Shown here: positions 56,629-64,000 of the stretch, piece by piece
Position numbering within the stretch: the first letter of the stretch is position 1
How the letters are laid out: each line of letters begins with the position of its first letter
NCBI GenBank assembly: GCA_002946415.1
Contig: NJPS01000012.1
Location: 186,001 to 250,000 of the forward strand
Source of the DNA: Rutstroemia sp. NJR-2017a BVV2
Lineage: Eukaryota; Ascomycota; Leotiomycetes; Helotiales; Rutstroemiaceae
Direction of reading: 5' to 3'
DNA: 64,000 nucleotides
Position numbers and translations under genes: made by a program
Notes under the pieces: generated by a model
Databases searched by the model: none
Seen by the model: only the letters and a program-made list of their open reading frames with translations
Told to the model about the DNA's origin: nothing

Positions 56629-58114
56629 CTACCTCAAACCTGCAATCCCCCCCTCAAACTCCCCCACATCATACTCCTCCGGATACCTCTCCATCACCCC
56701 CCTCAACTCCTCCATCTGCTCCCTCAACTCCGGCGTCATCTCGTGATACACATCCTCAAACATGCACCTCAAACTCCCCTTCTTCTCCTTCTCCGCGTCT
56801 GCAAACGCTCGGAGCACTTCCCTTCTAACTCTAATTCGCAACTCCTTCTCCTTTTCCTCGTCCCATGCTCCTCGCTTCTCCAAATACTTCCTCAACCGCA
56901 CAATCGGATTATCCCTCCGTTTCCAATCTTCGACTTCGACGCGCGCCCGGTACGCAAACGAGTCGTCGCTCGTGCTGTGGTGCGAGATGCGGTAGGACAT
57001 GGCTTCGAGGAGCACAGGGCGGCCGCCGTCTGTGAGCGCGAGGGAGCGTGCTTTTTGTGTTGCCGCCCGCACGGCCCAGATGTCGTTGCCGTCGACGCGG
57101 ATCGTATCGATGCCGTAGCCGGTGCCGCGGCTGGCGATGCCGTCGCCGCGGTACTGCTCGAGGGTTGGCGTGCTGATCGCGTAGCCGTTGTTGCGGCAGA
57201 TGAAGATGACGGGGCAGGAGCGCGTCGCGGCGATGTTCAGCGCGGCGTGGAAGTCGCCTTCGCTGGCGGCGCCTTCGCCGAAGTAGCAGGCGACGACGCG
57301 GGGAGGGATATTGGGGTTGGCGAGGCGTTGCATTTTGAGGGCGTAGGCGGCGCCGGAGGCTTGTGGGATTTGGGTTGCGAGGGGGGAGGAGATGGTGTGC
57401 TGGGTGGGGGTGGGATGGTTAGCTTGCTGCGGAATGTATAGTGGGAGGTGGTGAGGTGGGATATACAATATTCAGTTCTCGACTTCCATAATGCACGGGC
57501 ATATTCCTCCCTCTCCCCGGATCCTTTCGATTGGCAAATAATTGATTCATGAAATCCTCCCACGTGAAACCCCTCTGCATAAACACGCCCGCCTCTCGAT
57601 ACTGCGAGAACACCACGTCGTCTTTCTCCAGCGCAGATGCAGATCCAACGCATGTTCCTTCCTCACCCTGGCTCGGCATGTAGAAACTCAATCGTCCCTG
57701 GCGCTGTGCGTCGAACATGATTACGTCCATGATGGAGACTTTCACCATGTTGACGTACATTTCGAGCGCGAGCTCGTCGGATGCAGGGGTGAATTCAGGG
57801 TCGATTAGGTCGCCCTCGGGAGACATGGCTCGGTAGGTGGGGATCGCGGTGTAGGTGGAGGGGTGCTCGAAGGTGAGGGTGGATGTGAATTTGCTGTTTA
57901 CTGCACCGGGGAATCGAACACTTTTGTTGATTAGTTCTTATCTCTTGTCCATTCCGGAGAGCATTGATATGTAGACTTACCCTGCTGCACCAGGTTTCTG
58001 AGATATAGAAGAATACCCCCTCCCAATACATCGCCTACATCCTCTACTCCTCAAAAACAACCCACTCGCCCTCGCATCTCGAAAGAGACGACCGCCAATT
58101 CGTTGTGTATTCAT
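56629..58114 (-). CDS. BCKDHA: Branched-chain 2-oxoacid dehydrogenase E1 alpha subunit
   Basis: Three exons, 58114-57981, 57920-57467 and 57399-56629; 452 aa. The first exon encodes an Arg-rich mitochondrial presequence ([20 protein letters not shown] and RSRGCRR). The mature part begins [20 protein letters not shown]. Thiamine-diphosphate E1 features are [74 protein letters not shown] with [11 protein letters not shown], and the phosphorylation loop [16 protein letters not shown]. The enzyme decarboxylates 2-oxoacids of Leu, Ile and Val in the mitochondrial matrix together with E1 beta, E2 and E3, which are not in this window. It is divergent from COQ5. Confidence 0.95.
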
Positions 58115-58675
58115 GATTGTCTTTCGTATGTATATTTCAAAATTGCATATTGGATTGGTGGAAAGATAAAATCAAGGAGGTTGTCTAGCAATCCTCATTT
58201 CAGGGTTTAAATAAATATGACAAAAGGAGGAGAAGTGGAGAGGAGTAAGAAGGTGAGGTGCGAGGACATCGTGGAGATGGGGGAGACCCGTGCTTCTGAT
58301 TGAGACAAGGCTAGAATCTGGGGCCGCGGATAGCCGAGATGCTCCTTGTTGGTAGCTCGGCTAAAATTCGCGTGGATGGACGGGATGAGATGAGGCTGAC
58401 GAGGCTGTATAGTTGGGAACTGGTGTGGATGTCTGGGGACAAATTTGGATCTGGGAATATAATTGTAAGCTAGAGGATCCGTGAGTGTTAGAAAAGGTAG
58501 TTAAACATTTTCATCTCGATTGCCATCCAGGATCTAAAGTTATAAAATGCCATCCCGAGGGCGCTTACATAAGCAAGGCGAGAAAATAAACTAAAGAATT
58601 ATCCATGATATCAAAACATCAATATCAACCAGGAGCTGTACCCCCTCCTCTTTCTCTACTTCCCAAATTCTTACA
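58115..58675. promoter_or_regulatory. Shared upstream region of BCKDH E1-alpha and COQ5
   Basis: 561 bp between two start codons of mitochondrial enzymes. No specific factor site could be assigned from sequence alone. Confidence 0.4.
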
Positions 58676-59804
<1,129 letters not shown>

Positions 59805-60310
59805 TTGATAGATATGTATCATACTTGTAACATCACCACACCTCACATAGAACCGTAAAGATGATTGCGAGATCACATGGTCTTGGAAAAAAGAAGTCTT
59901 ACAGTAACGACTTTATGGTATTTTTCTATGCTGCTTTGACGACCACCAGCCAGCATTCTTTGTTTTTCTGACCAGAAAACTAGAATACATGTGCAACGCT
60001 GTTCGTTCAGAGGTGATCGATGGTGCAAATTCGATCGATGGCTATCAAAAGTACAGAGAATGAAGAAAATAGTAGCTATCATCGCCTGCACATGAAAATG
60101 GTGAAGCGTAAGCAGTAGAACTCCACTCCGTCCCGCAGCCACATAGCGGGATACCTAAGTTGTTTTTGAGAAAAAAGCCGAAATACTAATAGAGGCCTTT
60201 GACATATCTCCTGTCCACAAAATGTGACCATTAAGAAGATATACGAGAGAAATGACTTTTTGGAAGCAAGCAAAAGAAATCGTCGGTATGATGCAGGGCA
60301 TTAATGTAGA
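59805..60310. other. Spacer between convergent COQ5 and DUF2433 gene
   Basis: 506 bp of 3' flanking sequence; no domain in any frame. Confidence 0.5.
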
Positions 60311-62654
60311 TCAAGAGTCACCTCCAGCTGGAGTTGCTGGAGCGGGTGCTGGAGATGCGCCACCTTCACCCTTGAAACCACCTCGTCCACCACGTCCGCC
60401 CCTGCCACCGCGATCACTGCCTCGTCCTCCTCTGGATCCACCTCTGCCTCGTCCGCCACGGCCTCCTTCGCTGTCACTTGCTCCTCCACTAGCATATCCG
60501 CCTCGAGGAGCGCTGCTATTGCCTCCTCTGCTACTTCCCCAGTTGCCGGCACCTCCACGGTTAGTGGTGTATGTCTTGTTATTTTCCCTTTGTTGGAATA
60601 TTTTAACAAGTGGTCTAGTGCGGTCTTCGCTTGAGCGTGACTTAACATCTTCGGGTAAGCGACTCAGAACGGCATCTCTTTCTTCAATAGTCTTGAAGAC
60701 GGCAACCTTATTCGACTGGCCCCACTTATCAATTCTCACGATCTTCGCTTTGTCCTCATCATTGAACAAGTCTCGCACCGCGTCTTCCGATGTAACGTTC
60801 ATAACGAAAAGTCCAATGATCGGGTCGGTTGGTGCCTTTGATACTGGTGAGGAACCGTCAGGTCCATTTGATGGTGTTCCATTCGTAGCAGCCGGTGTCT
60901 TCTCGTTTTCCTTGGTGGAGGGTATATTTACCACGTTATTCTGAGACGGCTGAGGTGTAGCCGGCTTTGGTTGGTAAGGAGTGGGCGACTCTGTTGCACG
61001 TTCAGGGCCAGCTGGGGCTCGGGGTTGTTGTTGGTTGGGGCCACGCTGATTGAATGGCTGCGCAGGGGGTTGTGCGGCAGGTGAACGTTGCGCTGGGCCA
61101 GTTGGTGGCGCAGAAGCTACCAAATTCTGACTTGATCCAGGGGTTCCAGACCCAGTAGCTGGTGCTTGAGCTTGACCTTGCTGTTGGTTCATCTGAGTCG
61201 GATGTTGTTTCGCGCCACGGTGTGCAAAGTTGAATCCTTGTGCACGCATCTCGGTGCCAATGCGGCCATCTTGAACTTCTAAGACTAACCATCCGAAGGC
61301 AGCATCAGCCAGATTGAAGTTCCACATGTTCTTGAAAGCACTCTCATCCACTTGACCCAAGGTGGCAGCAGCAGAGCCACCGACTGGGCCACCGAAAGGA
61401 TTGCCTCCATGTGCTGTGCTCGGCATCTTCTCTACTATGCCAAGAGCATTGTTAAGGAGGTTTTGTTGAGCCTCATTTGATGCAATGGCCGGCTGAACTT
61501 CGCTTTTGACAGTCTCCCATACGTCATTGAAGGATGCTTTCGATGCGGCAAGCTTGCCCCGGTAGTGATCCAGCGTGGGATTGACACTGAATTCGTTGTA
61601 GGAACTTCCGTATCTGAAATGTAAACCTGCGGATATCGAGAAATCGGCCTTGAGTGTAACGGATAATTGATTCAGAATACCTTCGCGGGCTGGGGATGCA
61701 TGGGTGATGAAAACGCGGGTCTCGGTGGGGTCGTATACACGATTAGCTGTATCTACCAACTCACCCATCTGCAGAAGTGTCGTCCACATAGTTCCCTGCC
61801 CACCAGCAATGGTGGTTCGACCTTCGCCGTTATCAAAAAGTTTGTGCATGACCACAGCGCCACCGAGTCCCAAAAGTCGCAACTTCACACCACCAATCTC
61901 CAGTAGCATTGATCGAGCTTCATCAATGATGTGGAGCTTGTCAACCTTATATTCACCGGATCTGAACTTCTCGAGGACTCGCACATCCTCGCATGCACCC
62001 CAAACCGTGTAAACGGGCACGTCAAGCTTGAGACTGCCATTCAAGAATTGAGGAAGTTCGGAAAGTGGTAATTCGACAGGACTGAATCGTGACTTTACTG
62101 GGCCGCCTGGTTGTGCGATTGCCTTTTTCGTGGGTTCAGAGATCAGGGGAGAATATTGAGCTACGTGTTTGAGTGTCCTGGAAGAAAAGTCAATATTGTG
62201 GCCTGGTCACTAAGCTAGCTGTAAACTTCACTTTTCAGCAATGCGATCTAGAGAGGTGTCATCATAAAATCCGAAATCTCCAGTGTGAATGATATGGTCC
62301 GCGCGTGCTTGCTTTGCCAGTTCATTCAGTGACCGTAAATTTCCTTCGACCTGTCAGTATAGCTGGATGTAAACCGATACTTTTTGCAAGCTCACCTCGT
62401 ACGTCTGCAACGCATAACACTCTAATACCCCCGGTTTGAATGACCCGGCCATTGTTTGGTAATAATGGAGTGGCTCCGGGTGGAATTCCAGTATGCCCTC
62501 CGACAGCACCGTTTGGCATGTAAGGTTGGTTGTAGCCTAGTTGTTGTGGTGGTCGTTGCTGAAACATTGTATCTGTTAGCTTTTGCTGCTGTGGAAATTT
62601 TTGAAAGGCAGCTGAGTAGCTGAGCTGCTTTCCCGGAACAGTGTAGAGCGCCAT
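60311..62654 (-). CDS. DUF2433 metallophosphoesterase-like protein with RGG tail
   Basis: Three exons, 62654-62396, 62343-62232 and 62177-60311; 745 aa. After a Gln/Pro-rich start, residues ~78-330 follow the calcineurin-like phosphoesterase pattern of fungal DUF2433 proteins: IRVLCVADVRGNLRSLNELAKQ, ADHIIHTGDFGFYDD, VYTVWGACED (where a GNHE-type motif would be), LRLLGLGGAVV, and FITHASPAREGILNQ. The usual DxH and GNHE metal ligands are altered (ADVRG, GACED), so catalysis is doubtful. The middle is Pro/Gln/Asn-rich and disordered. Residues ~560-640 resemble an RRM-like strand pattern (PIIGLFVMNVTSEDAVRDLF, KVAVFKTIEERDAVLSRL). The C-terminus is an RGG box. It is likely an RNA-associated protein; the function is not established. 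Confidence 0.82.
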
Positions 62655-63735
62655 GAATGAAAATGTTCTTGGTAGGTGGCGAAGGAAGAAGTAAAGAGAG
62701 GAAGTGTCTTATAAGATGTGAAGAGGTTATCGGAAATTTGGAATTTTACTTACAGTATTAGCCATAATTCACTGCAGAGGCGTTTGATCGCGTTGAATTT
62801 TAGATAAGGAAAGCGTCAAGAAGGAACGTTTCTGTGCGCTTCAAGCTGAAGGAAGGTGCGGGCGATCGTCAAGACTCGATTAGACGGTATGGCGGGGGAA
62901 CAGAAGGAAGGAGGTGAATATTTGAGGTGCCGGTGGTGTGAATATCTTGAGGAAGGTAGGTGCTCTGTAGATACAATACAGTAAGGTTAGAGTGTAAGTT
63001 TCGCGCGGCTGCTCTAACTATTTTGGAAACCTAAGGAAAAAGGAACCCCTAGAACCCCTGCAAGTCCTGATTTGCTCGGTTGCTGTTCGTTCACCCCCAG
63101 CCAAACTATCTACAGTCATATCAATGTCATTCATGAAACTCCTAATATCCAGGTTCTTTGGGTACTTCGGATGAGCAATCTTTGTACAGCAGTTTGTGTA
63201 AGGGAGGTAGGTGTACGTTGTGCCTGTTTCTCGCAGGACACTTGCCCAAAACTCAGACAGTGGGTTAGCTAAGCAGAGCCTATTTTATTTCATTAAGCCT
63301 AACTTTCCTATACTGAAAAAGAGATACCGGTAGTGTTTCCGGCCGAATATCAGACAAAGTCGACTTTGTTGTATATCTAAGGTTTGTGAATATGGGAAAC
63401 GGGATAAAGGTTGCCACTCAACAGATATTATACAGAAGAGAGGCTGCGTTTGTTCATAGAATGCATAAGATAATAAGTGCGAGCTTTGAACTCTGCTCCA
63501 AATCGCCACCTCTAACAAAACGAAATTCACTCCGTAGTGGCAATCTATATGCACACTGCTTGTGACATGTCACTTTAAGCTACCTCTGGAAATGACAAGG
63601 AGCCGTAGGTTATAGAGGGGTATCATTCGTCAAAAGTCTCTAAATCTCATACCTTATAAAGTGGTCGAACGCATCGTGCCATCGTGATAAATCGTCACGT
63701 AGTCTGTCTCTTCCATGTCCCTAATCATTCTAAAT
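62655..63735. other. Upstream region of the DUF2433 gene
   Basis: About 1.1 kb. The part next to 62655 is leader and promoter; an ATG-GCT-AAT-ACT followed by GTAAGT near 62765 (minus) looks like a spliceable upstream exon, but it does not join in frame to the main start. Short frames at 63072-63272 and 63285-63554 show nothing recognisable. Confidence 0.45.
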
Positions 63736-64000
63736 CTAACCCATATTGCCGGTTCTTTTCCATATCATGGCCGCCGCCAGGAGCGCACAGACCGTGGCTC
63801 CGACTGCCATATATACAGCCGTCCTATCCGGTGGCTCCTCTTCACTCTTAGGGGATGCAACCATAGGATTCGTTGCTGCTTCTGCCAGTGTGACAAATAA
63901 CTCACTGATACTGTGCCACGTAACACTTACATGCAATGGGGCGTTCATATTCACACTCAATGCATATTCATCCGGTTGCATCTCTGATCTCTGTGTCGTC
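63736..64000 (-). CDS. C-terminal part of a single-pass membrane protein (cut by window edge)
   Basis: The frame is open from the right edge to the stop at 63736. The visible 87 residues have a polar stretch (TTQRSEMQPDEYALSVNMNA), a segment of alternating hydrophobic residues, a charged linker (PKSEEEPPDRT), one membrane helix (AVYMAVGATVCALLAAAMIW) and a short basic tail (KRTGNMG). This is a tail-anchor or type I arrangement. The family cannot be named from this part, and the start lies outside the window. Confidence 0.55.
   Translation of the reverse strand, partial: TTQRSEMQPDEYALSVNMNAPLHVSVTWHSISELFVTLAEAATNPMVASPKSEEEPPDRTAVYMAVGATVCALLAAAMIWKRTGNMG

Noticed and set aside
62740..62770. 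Possible upstream exon of the DUF2433 gene (ATG GCT AAT ACT before GTAAGT, minus strand)
   Set aside because: With the only good acceptor near the main start, the join is out of frame; at most it is a leader intron.

Overview
This window is nuclear DNA from a filamentous ascomycete (Pezizomycotina). The evidence is short GT-AG introns of about 50-150 bp in most genes, fungal-type protein families (a DASH kinetochore subunit, Rho4, Gde1, a fungal NLR, a DUF2433 protein), an intron-containing tRNA-Leu, and compact genes on both strands. I cannot fix the class from sequence alone; Leotiomycetes would be a guess. All gene models below were spliced by hand from the sequence. Frame continuity across each junction was checked, but there is no transcript evidence.

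Layout. 1-12.9 kb is accessory in character: an AT-rich left edge, a FAD monooxygenase, a low-complexity glycine-zipper protein, a 2.5 kb gene-poor gap, a fragment of a hydrolase-like gene, a large NLR-type receptor (PNP_UDP - NB-ARC - 12 near-identical TPRs) and a broken LINE-type RNase H. 12.9-22.4 kb is mostly core: DASH Dad1, Rho4, an Lcb3-type sphingoid-base-phosphate phosphatase, a PPIL3-type cyclophilin and an arrestin-like protein. 22.4-25.6 kb is gene-poor with simple repeats, then an intron-bearing tRNA-Leu(UAG) and a truncated copy of it. 25.6-30.2 kb holds Sen54 and an unrecognised protein with an internally duplicated domain. 30.2-34.3 kb is the strangest non-coding stretch: a series of unrelated hairpins, a 25 bp direct repeat and a ~104 bp tandem array that resembles part of a neighbouring open frame. 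34.3-63.7 kb is core again: Zpr1, an Rpr2/Snm1-type RNase P/MRP subunit, a GMC oxidoreductase, Dbr1, Gde1, Rpn7, Abd1, alanine transaminase, BCKDH E1-alpha, Coq5 and a DUF2433 phosphoesterase. The right edge cuts a single-pass membrane protein.

How the genes relate. Several act in RNA processing: Sen54 (tRNA intron removal), the intron-containing tRNA itself, the Rpr2-like subunit (tRNA 5' end or rRNA processing), Dbr1 (lariat debranching) and Abd1 (mRNA cap methylation). They are not one operon, and their proximity may be chance. Divergent pairs with short shared upstream regions are Rpn7/Abd1 (363 bp) and BCKDH-E1alpha/Coq5 (561 bp, both mitochondrial). Four proteins carry Arg-Gly-rich tracts (Sen54, Dbr1, Abd1, DUF2433). 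The alanine transaminase locus appears to encode both a mitochondrial and a cytosolic form.
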